This document shows, in pieces, positions 41,613 to 51,990 of a DNA stretch of 64,000 bases (within the stretch, counting starts at the first letter, position 1; each line of letters begins with the position of its first letter). The stretch comes from Oligoflexus sp. GTDB taxonomy: Bacteria > Bdellovibrionota_B > Oligoflexia > Oligoflexales > Oligoflexaceae. The notes under the pieces were generated by a model, which did no database searches, was not told the origin of the DNA, and saw only the letters and a list, made by a program, of their open reading frames with translations. A program made the translations under genes and the position numbers. Location: NCBI GenBank assembly GCA_014378195.1, contig JACMOC010000050.1:1-64000 (forward strand), in the 5' to 3' direction.

Positions 41613-44228
41613 ATGGACGACAAGTACTCTCAACTCAAATCCCCATCGAGCCTGAAATTCCTTGCCGGAGTCTTGGTGTCTAACCTCGTTCTGGTTGGGT
41701 TTTGGATATCGGTCTCCACGTCCTGGCTGCTGCAATCGTTTGGACTGCTCTTCAGCTTTTTATCTCTGGTCGGTATTGCCAAATACCTTTGGGAATATAA
41801 GCTGGCAAAGTATCGGGTGCCCGTATCGGCGTTGGATGCTCCCAGTATGTCGAGCGAAGAACTTCAAGGTCTGCTGGTCGACCAGCTTCAATTCGCGGTC
41901 ATCTCCGTGAATCCTGAGCTTGATTACCAAATCGAAACACGCACCTTCCCCGAATCAATGGGCACCTGGCGAATGTGGGAACGCCGTGAGCTCGGCGAGC
42001 TTTTGCGCGCGATCACGAGCCTTCCGAGCAAAGAAATAGACGCGCTTAAATTCCAGCTCCGTCTGGCGTTCGGCATGGACGCGATCCAGTGGCAGGTCAC
42101 AGCTCTTGGCCTACCAAGGGAAGCGCAGCTTAAAATCGCTCACGGGCATTTTGTGCGCCTCAATTATGTGCCGCTTTATGTCAACGGACTGCTAAGCAAC
42201 GTGCGTTTAATCCTGCAGGATATCTCCGAAATCAAACAGCGCGAAGAGCAGGCCAATTCTCAGCGCAAGGAGATGGAAAAGTTCTTCGCACTCCTTCAGG
42301 TATCGGATTCGCTCTTTGAATTGTTCATGGGCGAAACCAGGCGACTCTTTGACGATATCCGGGCCGACCTCAAACAATTGAAAAACGCCAATGCGGAAGT
42401 CGCCAAGGACCATGCGTCGCGTCTCTTCCGTGCGGTCCATACAATCAAGGCGAACGCCCGTCTGTTCAAGCTCGACAGTATTCAGGACGTAGCCCACCAT
42501 GTGGAAACCTATCTGGATGAACTGCGGCAGGGCAAAATTAAGATCAATCCTAATACGCTCCAAGAGCTGACTTTGCGTATGCAATCGATCAGTGAGGAAG
42601 TGTATTCCTACGCGAGCCTACGCAAAGAAATTTTGAACACGACAGATCGAAATTCCGGTATAAATCTGCGTTATCGGGTGCAATGGGTTCGGTCTTTGAT
42701 GAGTCAGTTTGCGACTCTCATCAGCGATCCCGTTATAGAGAAAGAGCCCTTGGCACTGATTCAAAAGGAATTCGGCCGTGCCATGTCGAGTTTTGACCGC
42801 TCATCTTTGAGAGACTATATTCGCGGTTATGACGCCATGCTTCAGGAAATGAGCGTGGAACTTGGCAAGGAAGTTGTGCTGCTGACAGAGATTGAATTTC
42901 ATCATTTTGATTCCCTGATCTTGACCCGCGTCAATGATATCCTCCTTCATTGCATGCGCAACGCCATCGATCACGGGATAGAATTCCCGGACGACAGGGA
43001 AAAACTGGGCAAACCCCGCAAGGGCACGATTACCATCGCTACCCGTGAACGTAATGGTATGGTGGAAGTTGTCTTGAAAGATGATGGACGCGGCATCGAC
43101 GTCGATAAGGTGAGGCAGCGTGCTGTTGAATTGGGGATCTTAGGGCAAGACCAGGCGCGTTTGATGAGTGACGAAGACATTGTCCCTCTGCTTTTCAATG
43201 TGGGTGTGTCGACGGCAACAACTGTTACCGAAATTTCCGGACGCGGTCTTGGCATGGACGTGGTCCGTGACGCTATTTACGGTATGAATGGGCAGTTGAA
43301 GTTGAGCTTCGAAAAAGGGCAATCGACAATGATTTCCTTTTTGCTGCCGACCGCAAGCGAGGATTACATGGCCCCGCTGGCGATCCATGACATCCGCGAC
43401 CTTATTGAGGACGTCCTCAGAGAATATCGAAAAGATTCAGCGATTAACGTCATCGTTGAAACAGGATTGCTCGGCCAGACGACAGTGTTTGCCGATCGCG
43501 CGATCCTGTTTGAATCCATGCTTTTAAGTTTTAAAGAAATGGGCCCACGCCTCAAGCCTGGCCGTTCTCTGCATCTTTCCCTTGAAGAGCATCTAGGAAA
43601 ACGTAAAATCGACAGCTTTGTGTTTTACCGCCTTAAAATCGGCGATCCATCGGAGAACCGGGCCATTGAAGAGCGGATCAAGCCTTTTGATCGCGCGACT
43701 GAATTGATTCGCAAAAGTGGGGGATCGCTCTACATCCGAAACCGCTCCGCTATTGAAATGAACATACCATCGAATATGCCCGTGCCATTCGCGGACTATA
43801 CGTTCAAGGTCTTGATTTTCTCAACGCGTGGCAAGGCCTATGAGCACCAGGTTGAACATTTCTTCAAGCAGGTCATGGGCGGCTGGCATTACCGGGTTTA
43901 TTGCATCAATGTGTCCGTGAACCTTCCTCCCGAACTCCAAACGGCCGCCTGTCTGGTCCTGCTTGATAGCGCATCGATCGAACATTACGTAACAGCGCGA
44001 AGCGACAAAGAGCGCACGCGGGACGGAATTATTCTCTTTTCCCAAGACGACCTTGATATCGATACTTTAAATGAGTCAGGGATCCTGCCCGAAAACCTCC
44101 TGTTCGCACCCTACTCCTTTGACGAGAAACATCTGCATCGCTGCCTCGTCTCCATCATTTTCCGCCGCTTCCTCAAGGAAATGGTCAGAGAGAAAAACGA
44201 AGCCCAAAGTCTTCGAGCCGCCTCTTAA
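41613..44228 (+). CDS. Membrane CheA-like histidine kinase with pseudo-receiver tail
   Basis: An ~871-residue protein (ATG at 41613; a TTG at 41604 is also possible; no clear ribosome site). Two N-terminal helices (FLAGVLVSNLVLVGFWISVS and LLQSFGLLFSFLSLVGIA) are followed by a sensor segment (~80-215), an Hpt domain with FRAVHTIKANARLF (His ~ residue 275), a linker, and a HATPase with LLHCMRNAIDHGIE, DDGRGID and GRGLGMDVV. The last ~130 residues (FKVLIFSTRG, CLVLLDSAS) resemble a receiver domain lacking the phospho-Asp. No CheW domain is seen. The combination suggests a membrane-linked chemosensory or motility kinase of non-standard layout. Confidence 0.75.
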   Translation: MDDKYSQLKSPSSLKFLAGVLVSNLVLVGFWISVSTSWLLQSFGLLFSFLSLVGIAKYLWEYKLAKYRVPVSALDAPSMSSEELQGLLVDQLQFAVISVNPELDYQIETRTFPESMGTWRMWERRELGELLRAITSLPSKEIDALKFQLRLAFGMDAIQWQVTALGLPREAQLKIAHGHFVRLNYVPLYVNGLLSNVRLILQDISEIKQREEQANSQRKEMEKFFALLQVSDSLFELFMGETRRLFDDIRADLKQLKNANAEVAKDHASRLFRAVHTIKANARLFKLDSIQDVAHHVETYLDELRQGKIKINPNTLQELTLRMQSISEEVYSYASLRKEILNTTDRNSGINLRYRVQWVRSLMSQFATLISDPVIEKEPLALIQKEFGRAMSSFDRSSLRDYIRGYDAMLQEMSVELGKEVVLLTEIEFHHFDSLILTRVNDILLHCMRNAIDHGIEFPDDREKLGKPRKGTITIATRERNGMVEVVLKDDGRGIDVDKVRQRAVELGILGQDQARLMSDEDIVPLLFNVGVSTATTVTEISGRGLGMDVVRDAIYGMNGQLKLSFEKGQSTMISFLLPTASEDYMAPLAIHDIRDLIEDVLREYRKDSAINVIVETGLLGQTTVFADRAILFESMLLSFKEMGPRLKPGRSLHLSLEEHLGKRKIDSFVFYRLKIGDPSENRAIEERIKPFDRATELIRKSGGSLYIRNRSAIEMNIPSNMPVPFADYTFKVLIFSTRGKAYEHQVEHFFKQVMGGWHYRVYCINVSVNLPPELQTAACLVLLDSASIEHYVTARSDKERTRDGIILFSQDDLDIDTLNESGILPENLLFAPYSFDEKHLHRCLVSIIFRRFLKEMVREKNEAQSLRAAS

Positions 44229-44294
44229 TAAGTCAAAAAAACATCATATGCAAAGAACTTTCCAGGCCGTTTGACATGGAATGAGAGGAGGGGT

Positions 44295-45401
44295 ATGGAT
44301 AAAGTGCTCTGTCTATCAGGGCAACTATCTATGTCATATGGAGTTGGTATGGCCTCATCTTACTCGGCTAGTCGTAACATTCGAAGCTGGCTTCTTCTCA
44401 CGACCTTTACGATACTTGTCATGATCGGCGTGGGCGGGCTCACGCGTCTCACGGAATCGGGACTTTCTATAGTGGAATGGAAACCTGTTACCGGTGCCCT
44501 TCCCCCTCTCAACCACGACCAGTGGGAAGCCGAATTTGATAAATACAAACAGAGCCCGCAGTTCAAAACCGTCAATGTCGATATGCAACTCGAAGATTTC
44601 AAAACGATCTATGCGTGGGAATATTCGCACCGTCTCCTCGGACGTTTGATCGGGGTGATTTTCGCGGTTCCCCTCATGTATTTTGCATTTCGTCGCCGCA
44701 TCAAAGGAACCTTGGCGAAAAAGCTTTTTGTAGCCCTTTGTCTTGGAGGACTCCAGGGAGTTGTCGGCTGGTATATGGTGAAAAGCGGTCTGGTGGATAT
44801 GCCGCGCGTCTCGCATTACCGTTTGGCGACGCATCTTGGGCTTGCCATGTTTCTCATGGTCTTTCTCTATTCGAGCGCTCAGGACATTCGTTTTCCGCTG
44901 AGAAAAAGCGCGCTTGAAGCCAAATCACCTTTGTTGCCTTACACGATCGCGTTTCTGGCCCTGGTTTCCCTGCAGATTTTTTACGGGGCGCTGACTGCTG
45001 GACTGAGAGCCGGGCATCTCTATAATACTTTTCCCTTGATGAATGGCGCAATAATCCCGGCCGGCCTTGATTATATGGGGGGGCTTCGTGATCTCTTTGA
45101 TAACCCCGTAACGGTTCAGTTCATTCATCGCTGTCTCGGCTGGTCGGTGTTTTTTGCGGCACTCGCCCTTGCCTTTGTGGGAACAAAAACCCGAGGTATC
45201 ACAGCGCGACAGAGAGTGAGCCTGCAGATCATCGGTGGACTGGCCGTGCTGCAATTCACTTTGGGTGTGGTCACGCTCTTGTATATGGTGCCCGTCGCCC
45301 TGGGTTCCATGCATCAGATAGGTGCGAGTCTATTGCTCCTCGCGACTGTTCACGCAGTGCATGCCTTCCGTGAGTCCCAGGTTCGGCTTATGGCCGTTTA
45401 A
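44295..45401 (+). CDS. ctaA: Heme A synthase (COX15/CtaA family)
   Basis: A 368-residue integral membrane protein (ATG 44295 after GAGGAGGGG) with eight or so helices. It oxidises heme O to heme A for cytochrome oxidase. It contains the family motifs VGGLTRLTESGLSIVEWKPVTG, the heme His regions YSHRLLGRLIG and HYRLATHLGLA, QIFYGALTAGLRAG and IHRCLGWSV. Its presence implies an aa3-type oxidase elsewhere. It is a solo gene in this window; no ctaB or cox genes are next to it. Confidence 0.9.
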   Translation: MDKVLCLSGQLSMSYGVGMASSYSASRNIRSWLLLTTFTILVMIGVGGLTRLTESGLSIVEWKPVTGALPPLNHDQWEAEFDKYKQSPQFKTVNVDMQLEDFKTIYAWEYSHRLLGRLIGVIFAVPLMYFAFRRRIKGTLAKKLFVALCLGGLQGVVGWYMVKSGLVDMPRVSHYRLATHLGLAMFLMVFLYSSAQDIRFPLRKSALEAKSPLLPYTIAFLALVSLQIFYGALTAGLRAGHLYNTFPLMNGAIIPAGLDYMGGLRDLFDNPVTVQFIHRCLGWSVFFAALALAFVGTKTRGITARQRVSLQIIGGLAVLQFTLGVVTLLYMVPVALGSMHQIGASLLLLATVHAVHAFRESQVRLMAV

Positions 45402-45491
45402 TCGTTAGCCCAATGCACTTCATATATTCTCAACCGTAGATCCTCTTTTATCTGGCAAGATAGAAGTCGATCTACATGAGGAGACGACGGC

Positions 45492-46763
45492 ATGACTTTT
45501 AGAACTTTGGCTTTTTTCTTTCCCCTGCTCCTGGCTTCCCCCGTGTTCGCCGCCGCAATAGATTTTGGGCCCAAAAGCGACGTTGATTACCAATCAATGC
45601 CGAAGGTCCTACTCGAGACAAAAGATTCTTATATTTATCGACTGCCTGACGCGACCGAAGCTGATTTTGCCGATCTTTACTGGGTGAATCTAGAAGACTC
45701 GCTTTACGATCGTTTCACTCTGGAGACAGTCGGCCGGGTCGAACTGATGTCTGAAGGCCATTTCGCAGTCCTTAAGATTCCTGCCGACCGGATCGAAGCG
45801 GTCGCGAAGCTCCTTCATGATGAACGCTCAAGTTGCGGACAGCTTCATCGCCTTTTTGGAGACGAGGTGCCGGGCAACAGATCGATCCCCGCGGCGGTAC
45901 CGATCATCCCTGTAACCGAGTCGATAGCGGGTTTGGCCGCGCTGCAAGCTCAGGCGGATCCAGCGAAGATCCGCGCCACGGTCGAATCCATGATTGCACT
46001 CCCGACACGCTACGCGAAAAACGCGGCGGCGGGCAAAACGACCGCTCTGCTTACCGCGACCTATAACACGTGGAAACGCTCGGATGTGACAGTCAAAACC
46101 TTCGCTCATCAAAGTACGCCTATGCAGGCCAGTGTTATCGTCCGTATCGAAGGAACCAAACACCCGGACGAAGTCGTGATAATCGGCAGCCACATCGATA
46201 GCATTTCAACGCCAAGTACCTTCGCCCCGGGAGCGGACGACAATGCTGCCGGAACCGCTTCGAATATGGAGGTGTTTCGGATCATCATGGAGAATGATCT
46301 CCATTTTGATCGCTCGATCGAGATCCATGGGTATGCTTCGGAAGAGCTAGGCTTAATCGGAAGTCAGGATATCGCGAAATCCTATGCAAACAACGGCACG
46401 CAAGTAATCGCGATGCTGCAAAACGATATGAACATGTATAGAGAAAATGCCAAGGACACGATCTGGTTGATCACCAATGATACCGATCCAGCCCTCACAT
46501 CCGATGTCTCAACCCTGGTCTCGCGGTATCAGTCGGTAGAGCTGCATTCGGGCCGTCTGGATGCAGGCACAAGCGATCACCGTGCCTGGACTCGTCAGGG
46601 TTTTGCCACCGTTTTCCCCACGGAAAACCCAACGAAGTACAACCACAATCTTCATACACCGCGCGACACAATCGCAAATTCCGGTGTTTTTACGCAGTCG
46701 GCTGAGTTTTCAAAACTCAGTCTCGCTTTCGTCGCTCACTTTGCCGGGCTCGAACGCAAATAG
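45492..46763 (+). CDS. Secreted M28 zinc aminopeptidase
   Basis: A 423-residue protein with a signal peptide (LAFFFPLLLASPVFAAA) and GAGGAG site. The zinc site is complete: SHIDS, GADDNAAG, EELGLIGS, NDMNM and HTPRDT, resembling the Vibrio/Aeromonas leucyl aminopeptidase (M28 family). Residues ~25-105 form a propeptide-like N-terminal region. Likely an extracellular or periplasmic peptidase for nutrition. Confidence 0.85.
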   Translation: MTFRTLAFFFPLLLASPVFAAAIDFGPKSDVDYQSMPKVLLETKDSYIYRLPDATEADFADLYWVNLEDSLYDRFTLETVGRVELMSEGHFAVLKIPADRIEAVAKLLHDERSSCGQLHRLFGDEVPGNRSIPAAVPIIPVTESIAGLAALQAQADPAKIRATVESMIALPTRYAKNAAAGKTTALLTATYNTWKRSDVTVKTFAHQSTPMQASVIVRIEGTKHPDEVVIIGSHIDSISTPSTFAPGADDNAAGTASNMEVFRIIMENDLHFDRSIEIHGYASEELGLIGSQDIAKSYANNGTQVIAMLQNDMNMYRENAKDTIWLITNDTDPALTSDVSTLVSRYQSVELHSGRLDAGTSDHRAWTRQGFATVFPTENPTKYNHNLHTPRDTIANSGVFTQSAEFSKLSLAFVAHFAGLERK

Positions 46764-46773
46764 TTTTTGGGGC

Positions 46774-49305
46774 TCAGGCTTCGATTTGCAGCTCGGGTTT
46801 GCTCCCGAGTATGCGAATCGTAGCACCCATGGCCGTCACGAGGCAGAGACTGACGAGCCCAAGGCTCAGATATATCGGTAGAGCGAACTGCGCATGCCAT
46901 ACCCCTTTAAAAACCATCTTCGCGATCGCATAACTTGTTATGAGGCCGATAGCCGCTCCGACGAGACTTGCGAGGCCGGAGATGCTTACGAATTCGATGG
47001 CCGAGGCTTTGAGGAGCACGGGGAATTCGGCACCAAGAATTTTCAGGAGGTTGTGGTCCCAACGCCTCGCCAAGGCCTGGTGCTGGGCGATGGAATAGAT
47101 CACAAGCATACCGGTAAAACTCGTTAAATAAGCCATCACATTTAGCACCAAAGCCATCTGCTCGACGATCGATGTGATCTTAGCAACCAAGGCTGTCACG
47201 TCAATGACGGAGACGTTTGGAAAGGCCTTGACGATGGCCAGTTGAGTCGGGATTTTTCTGTCAGCCGGCAGATCAGGAATGTTCATAAGGAATGTTTTGG
47301 GAGCGTCATCGATGATACCAGGCTGTAAAACAATGAAAAAGTTGGGTTCGAAAGTGTTCCATTTCACCTGACGAAGACTTGTGACTATCGCCTTAACTTC
47401 GAGTCCCTGCACATCAAAGGTCAAAAGATCGCCTAATTTGATTTTTAATCGACTTGCATAATTAGTCTCAAGAGACACTTCGCCCGGACTGTCGCCGGTA
47501 TGAATGCCCTTGAAAAATTGTCCGGCATCAATCGACTCGCCTTTGGCTAGCTCGCTTCGGTAAGATAAATTCACGCCGCGGTTTCGAGAACTTTGCTCCC
47601 TTTCCGCCTCGCGTGTTTCGACATCGCTTTTCTCATCATGGTCGCGCGAAAAATCCTGATCGTTCACGCGCGTGAGTCGGGCCATGATCATGGGCGAAGT
47701 CGTCTGCGGCTTTGAATTCAGAGTGGTCAGGAGCTGCTGGAGTTCGTTGACCTGGTCCTCCTGAATATCAAAGAGGAAAAAACTTGGTAATTTCTGTCCG
47801 GCCGGATTGTCGAGTTCCCGCAGGAGACTGCTCTGCAACTGAGGAATAAGGTTGATTAATGTGGATCCGAGTCCGATGGCGATGAATGCACTCAGAGTCG
47901 ATGATGGGTGTGCGCGCAAAAACATTGCGCCAAGGCGCAAAGGCAGTATTCGGCTTCGGCTAAACGACCGCGCCGCTGTAAGAAAACACCAGGCTATCCC
48001 AGCGAATATAAGAACGACGAGGACCGACATCCCGAAAAAGAGGCTTCCGACCTGCAGCGAGTGGGCTTGCCAGATCGAGAGACCATAAAATGCAAGGAGA
48101 AGTGGAATATAGGCGATGAGGCCGCGGGCTTTTAGACCATCTGTTTCGGTGCTTTGTTCATGGAAGAGTAAGGCGGGTTTGAGGTAACGAAGCCTCTGCA
48201 GCATCGGCAAACAGATAAATACGGATCCGATTGCGCCGATGACTATAGCGAGGACCACAGTTTGCCAGGGCAGATAAGCGTTAAAAGAAACCGGAGAAAA
48301 GTCTTTGAGCAGCACCATAAGGGATGGGATGAGGCCAAGTGCAAGGAGGGATGAAATAATCGCGCTGATGATACCCAGGAAACAGACCTGAAAGAGATAG
48401 AGCAAAAGTGCTTTGTTGTGTGTAAGGCCAAGACTGATGAGAATAGCGATCGATGAGCTGCGCCGCTCGAAATAGTCACGATAAAGGTAAGCAGCCCCTA
48501 TACCAGCCAACGAGAATGCAACCAGGGCTACAAGACCGAGATAGTCGGACAGATAACCGAGCATGCGTCCGTTGTCCTGACCTGATTCCTGGTAGCTTCG
48601 CACTCGAATCGAAGCGTCGGGAATAGCGGTTTTAAGGGCGATTCGGCTCGTTTCGATGGAAGCTTCACTAGGAATTTCGTAAAGCATGGAATGTGTTGCT
48701 GTATTCCCTTTCGCCATGAGACCTGTTGATTCCAGCCATTTTCTGCTCATATAAATACGAGGGGCCATGCCAGCGCCGATAGAACTTGCGGTGTCTTCCT
48801 TTATGAGGTCCGCAATCCGGAATTTCTGTGTGCCTATGGTGACCTCAGAGCCCTGTTTGAGGCTGAGTTTCATGGCTAATTCCGGTGCGATCCAGAGCGA
48901 AGGGCTGGTGCTGAGTGGAGGCGCGTTTCGATGTGATGGCGAATGCTCTAAAATGATGTCGCCGTAATAGGGATAGGGATCGTCGATCGAACGGAGTTCC
49001 ACCAAACTGCTTTGGTCTCCCGTTGCGGCCATTGTATAAAGGCTCACGGTCGTCTGGGACTTGGTACCGCGAGGCAGACTCTCCAGAGCGATTTTCGTTT
49101 CGTTTTCGCTGAGAGGCCGACGTGCGCTGATGGAAAGGTCAGCGCCTAAGAGTGTTCGCGCTGAATCCTGAAGCCTATCATCAAAATTGCGTTTAAGGGC
49201 ATCGAGGCTGATAAAACCCAGGAGGCCCAAACTCATATTTAAGATAAAGAGCAGGGCGAACCGAGGGCCATTGCGAAGTTCCTTCAGCATATAACGAAAG
49301 AGCAT
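46774..49305 (-). CDS. ybbP: YbbP-like ABC permease
   Basis: An 843-residue FtsX-family permease with many helices in two halves, each with the FtsX fold. It begins MLFRYMLKELRNGPRFALLF and shows RRSSSIAILISLGLTHNKALL and RRWDHNLLKILGAEFPVLL as the two coupling segments. With the following ATPase and lipase genes it forms the ybbP-ybbA-tesA neighbourhood known from many proteobacteria. Substrate unknown. AAGGGAA precedes the ATG. Confidence 0.85.
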   Translation of the reverse strand: MLFRYMLKELRNGPRFALLFILNMSLGLLGFISLDALKRNFDDRLQDSARTLLGADLSISARRPLSENETKIALESLPRGTKSQTTVSLYTMAATGDQSSLVELRSIDDPYPYYGDIILEHSPSHRNAPPLSTSPSLWIAPELAMKLSLKQGSEVTIGTQKFRIADLIKEDTASSIGAGMAPRIYMSRKWLESTGLMAKGNTATHSMLYEIPSEASIETSRIALKTAIPDASIRVRSYQESGQDNGRMLGYLSDYLGLVALVAFSLAGIGAAYLYRDYFERRSSSIAILISLGLTHNKALLLYLFQVCFLGIISAIISSLLALGLIPSLMVLLKDFSPVSFNAYLPWQTVVLAIVIGAIGSVFICLPMLQRLRYLKPALLFHEQSTETDGLKARGLIAYIPLLLAFYGLSIWQAHSLQVGSLFFGMSVLVVLIFAGIAWCFLTAARSFSRSRILPLRLGAMFLRAHPSSTLSAFIAIGLGSTLINLIPQLQSSLLRELDNPAGQKLPSFFLFDIQEDQVNELQQLLTTLNSKPQTTSPMIMARLTRVNDQDFSRDHDEKSDVETREAEREQSSRNRGVNLSYRSELAKGESIDAGQFFKGIHTGDSPGEVSLETNYASRLKIKLGDLLTFDVQGLEVKAIVTSLRQVKWNTFEPNFFIVLQPGIIDDAPKTFLMNIPDLPADRKIPTQLAIVKAFPNVSVIDVTALVAKITSIVEQMALVLNVMAYLTSFTGMLVIYSIAQHQALARRWDHNLLKILGAEFPVLLKASAIEFVSISGLASLVGAAIGLITSYAIAKMVFKGVWHAQFALPIYLSLGLVSLCLVTAMGATIRILGSKPELQIEA

Positions 49306-49317
49306 GGAAGGATTCCC

Positions 49318-49980
49318 TTATTGGAAACGGCCGGTTTGGAGTGTGAGCTGACGATGGCAACGTGAAGCGAGACCCGAGTCATGGGTTACGAGGATCATGG
49401 TCATGCCGCGTTCTTTCACGGCATCAAAGAGCTGATCCATAACACGGGTGCCAGTGGCCAGATCGAGATTCCCCGAGGGTTCGTCAGCAAGTAAGATGCG
49501 GGGTCTTCCAACGCAAGCGCGCGCGATTGCGACACGCTGCATTTCGCCACCACTGAGCTGCTGAGGCAAATGACGAGCGCGATGGGAAAGCCCGACAAGC
49601 TCAAGAGCGGCCAGGGCCTGCTCTTCGGCATGGGACGCGCCGGCGATGTCGAGGGGGAGCATGACGTTTTCCAGAGCAGTCAGGCCTTTCATCAGGTGGA
49701 ACTGCTGAAAAATGATGCCGATGTTTTCCCCTCGAAAACGGCTTAATTCCGATTGATTGAGGCTCGAGATGTTTTTGTCACCGATAACGATACGGCCTTG
49801 ATCAACTTGATCAAGGCCTGCGAGAAGCGAGAGCAAGGTCGATTTGCCCGAACCCGATTGCCCGACTATGGCGAGCGTCTCGCCGGCCTCAACGGCGAAG
49901 CTGAGGCTCTGAAGTACGGTGATTTCAGTGTCAGCCTGCCGAAAGCTTTTGGCTATGTTTTCTACGGAAACGATGCTCAT
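49318..49980 (-). CDS. ybbA: YbbA-like ABC ATPase
   Basis: A 220-residue ATPase with GQSGSGKST (Walker A), IIFQQFHLMKG (Q-loop), LSGGEMQRVAIARA (signature) and ILLADEPSGNLD (Walker B). It drives the YbbP permease. The start overlaps the tesA stop by 4 bp (ATGA, 49977-49980), so tesA-ybbA are translationally coupled, and the ybbP start follows after 12 bases. Confidence 0.9.
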   Translation of the reverse strand: MSIVSVENIAKSFRQADTEITVLQSLSFAVEAGETLAIVGQSGSGKSTLLSLLAGLDQVDQGRIVIGDKNISSLNQSELSRFRGENIGIIFQQFHLMKGLTALENVMLPLDIAGASHAEEQALAALELVGLSHRARHLPQQLSGGEMQRVAIARACVGRPRILLADEPSGNLDLATGTRVMDQLFDAVKERGMTMILVTHDSGLASRCHRQLTLQTGRFQ

Positions 49981-50600
49981 AGCTGACCCTTAATTACGGG
50001 ATAAATCTTGGTCACGATTTTTTCGTAACCCTTGGGATTGGGGTGAATGCCATCGGCCTGATTCAAGCTTGGGTCACCGGCAACCCCTTCTAAAAAAAAC
50101 GGTACGAGTGGGATCTTTTTTTCGCTCGCCACGCGGCTGTAGATCTTTTCAAAATCCTTCGGGAATTTTTCCCCGTAGTTGGGCGGGGCTTTCATGCCGA
50201 AGAGTAGCACTTTTATGCCCGCTTTTTGGATCTCGTCGATAGCCTGCGAAATGTTTTTATAGGTCGTTGCTGTGTCTATAGCCCGCAGTCCATCATTGGC
50301 GCCCAATGCGTAGATAATGAGATCGGGTTTGGATCTTTTCAGATGGAATTTAAGGGTGCTCAACCCAACCGCAGTCGTCGCTCCAGAGGAACCGCCGTTG
50401 ATGACTTTAGCGTCCTTCATGCCATCGGCCTGCAATTTATTTTGCACAAGTTGGGGCCAGGTTTGTTCAGGAGGAACGCCCAAACCGAAGGTCAAAGAAT
50501 CACCAATCGATAATATGACTGGTTTTGCACAGAGAGCTGGTGCAAAAATGAAGAAGAACCACGCGATACTTGCTTTCATAACGCGATGTTGGGCTTGCAT
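49977..50600 (-). CDS. tesA: TesA-like GDSL esterase/lysophospholipase
   Basis: A 207-residue secreted SGNH hydrolase. The signal peptide (IAWFFFIFAPALCA) is followed by the blocks ILSIGDSLTFGLG (nucleophile Ser), NGGSSGATTAVGL (oxyanion Gly), YALGANDGL (Asn) and DGIHPNPKGY (Asp-His). AAAGGTG precedes the ATG at 50600. In E. coli tesA lies beside ybbA and ybbP, matching this order. Hydrolyses acyl esters or thioesters in the periplasm. Confidence 0.9.
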   Translation of the reverse strand: MQAQHRVMKASIAWFFFIFAPALCAKPVILSIGDSLTFGLGVPPEQTWPQLVQNKLQADGMKDAKVINGGSSGATTAVGLSTLKFHLKRSKPDLIIYALGANDGLRAIDTATTYKNISQAIDEIQKAGIKVLLFGMKAPPNYGEKFPKDFEKIYSRVASEKKIPLVPFFLEGVAGDPSLNQADGIHPNPKGYEKIVTKIYPVIKGQL

Positions 50601-50719
50601 AAGACACCTTTTGACATGGTCGTGAATGAAGCTCGAGACTTTAGTCTAAGAAGGTCCGAGTTAGAATTCGAGTAGAACATATTTTCCGGGCCAGTTACAG
50701 ACTGAGCTGAGAGGACTCC

Positions 50720-51961
50720 ATGGAACACTTTAGCGTTCGTCACGGTGAAACCCACTGCGAGAATGTAGCTTTAAGAACAATAGCCGAAGCTGTCGGCACG
50801 CCGAGTTATGTCTACTCAAAAGCCAGCATCAAAAGTCAGCTCCAAAAGCTCAAATCGGCGTTCGCTTCGTATCCTACGCATATCTGTTATGCGGTGAAGG
50901 CGAATAGCAATCTCACTCTACTGTCCGAGATTTTTGAAGAGGACGTGGGCGCTGATATCGTTTCGCTCGGCGAACTCGAGCGGGCGCTCAAAGCGGGTGT
51001 TAAACCATCTGCAGTTGCGTTCTCAGGCGTTGGCAAACGAGATGACGAACTGAGGCGTGCGCTTGAGGTCGGGATTTTTTCGTTTAACGTGGAATCGCTT
51101 GCCGAGGTGGAAAATCTCGCACGTGTCGCCAAAGAGTTGGGAAAGATTGCGCCCATTTCACTGCGAATCAACCCCAATATCGATGTCAAAACCAATCCTA
51201 AAATAGCCACCGGGCTGTTTTCTACCAAATTCGGTCTGGTGGAAGCGGAAGCCTTGGAACTTGTTCAGACTATAGCAGAGCAGAAACATCTTCGTCTCAA
51301 AGGCGTCGGCTGTCACATCGGAAGCCAGATCCTCGATTTGAGTCCGATGAAGGAGGCGGCGGAACGCATGGCTTCATTTGCCGCAAAACTTGTGGCGCTG
51401 GGGCAAAAGCTTGAGTTTATCGATATGGGAGGTGGACTTGGGATTCGTTATAAAAACGAGGAGCCGCCCAGTATTAAGGCCTACGCTGAGACACTTATCA
51501 ATGCTATCAAACCAACGGGTCTCAATCTCATCATCGAACCGGGACGCCTCGTCGTTGGCAATGCAGGGGCTTTGCTTTGTTCCGTACTCGCGACGAAAAA
51601 GACTCCAAAAAAATCATTTGTCATTGTGGATGGCGCTATGAATGATCTGGTGCGGCCGGCGATGTACGACGCTTATCACGGCATCGCCTGCGTCGCAAAA
51701 AAGAATGGACCGGAAGCTCTTTACGATGTCGTAGGGCCAGTATGCGAAACAGGCGATATCTTTGGAGAAAACCGAAGTTTGCCTGAGCTTAAATCGGGCG
51801 ATCTTATTTATCTCGAAAGTGCGGGCGCCTACGGCTCATCGATGGCTTCCAATTACAATACCAGGCCACGAGCTGCCGAGGTTTTAGTGGATGGGGATCA
51901 TTTCAAAATCGTGAAACGCCGCGAATCGCTGGACGATCTTTGGCGGGACGAAATTCTTTAA
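50720..51961 (+). CDS. lysA: Diaminopimelate decarboxylase
   Basis: A 413-residue PLP enzyme making L-lysine from meso-diaminopimelate. The PLP Lys is in CYAVKANSNL (~ residue 58), followed by KCHIGSQI-type HIGSQIL, the GGGLGI loop, EPGR and the active-site Cys in GPVCETGD. Length and motif order are normal. AGAGGACTCC precedes the ATG. Confidence 0.95.
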   Translation: MEHFSVRHGETHCENVALRTIAEAVGTPSYVYSKASIKSQLQKLKSAFASYPTHICYAVKANSNLTLLSEIFEEDVGADIVSLGELERALKAGVKPSAVAFSGVGKRDDELRRALEVGIFSFNVESLAEVENLARVAKELGKIAPISLRINPNIDVKTNPKIATGLFSTKFGLVEAEALELVQTIAEQKHLRLKGVGCHIGSQILDLSPMKEAAERMASFAAKLVALGQKLEFIDMGGGLGIRYKNEEPPSIKAYAETLINAIKPTGLNLIIEPGRLVVGNAGALLCSVLATKKTPKKSFVIVDGAMNDLVRPAMYDAYHGIACVAKKNGPEALYDVVGPVCETGDIFGENRSLPELKSGDLIYLESAGAYGSSMASNYNTRPRAAEVLVDGDHFKIVKRRESLDDLWRDEIL

Positions 51962-51990
51962 AAGATTGGGCGCAAATCTTGCGTCCGCTA

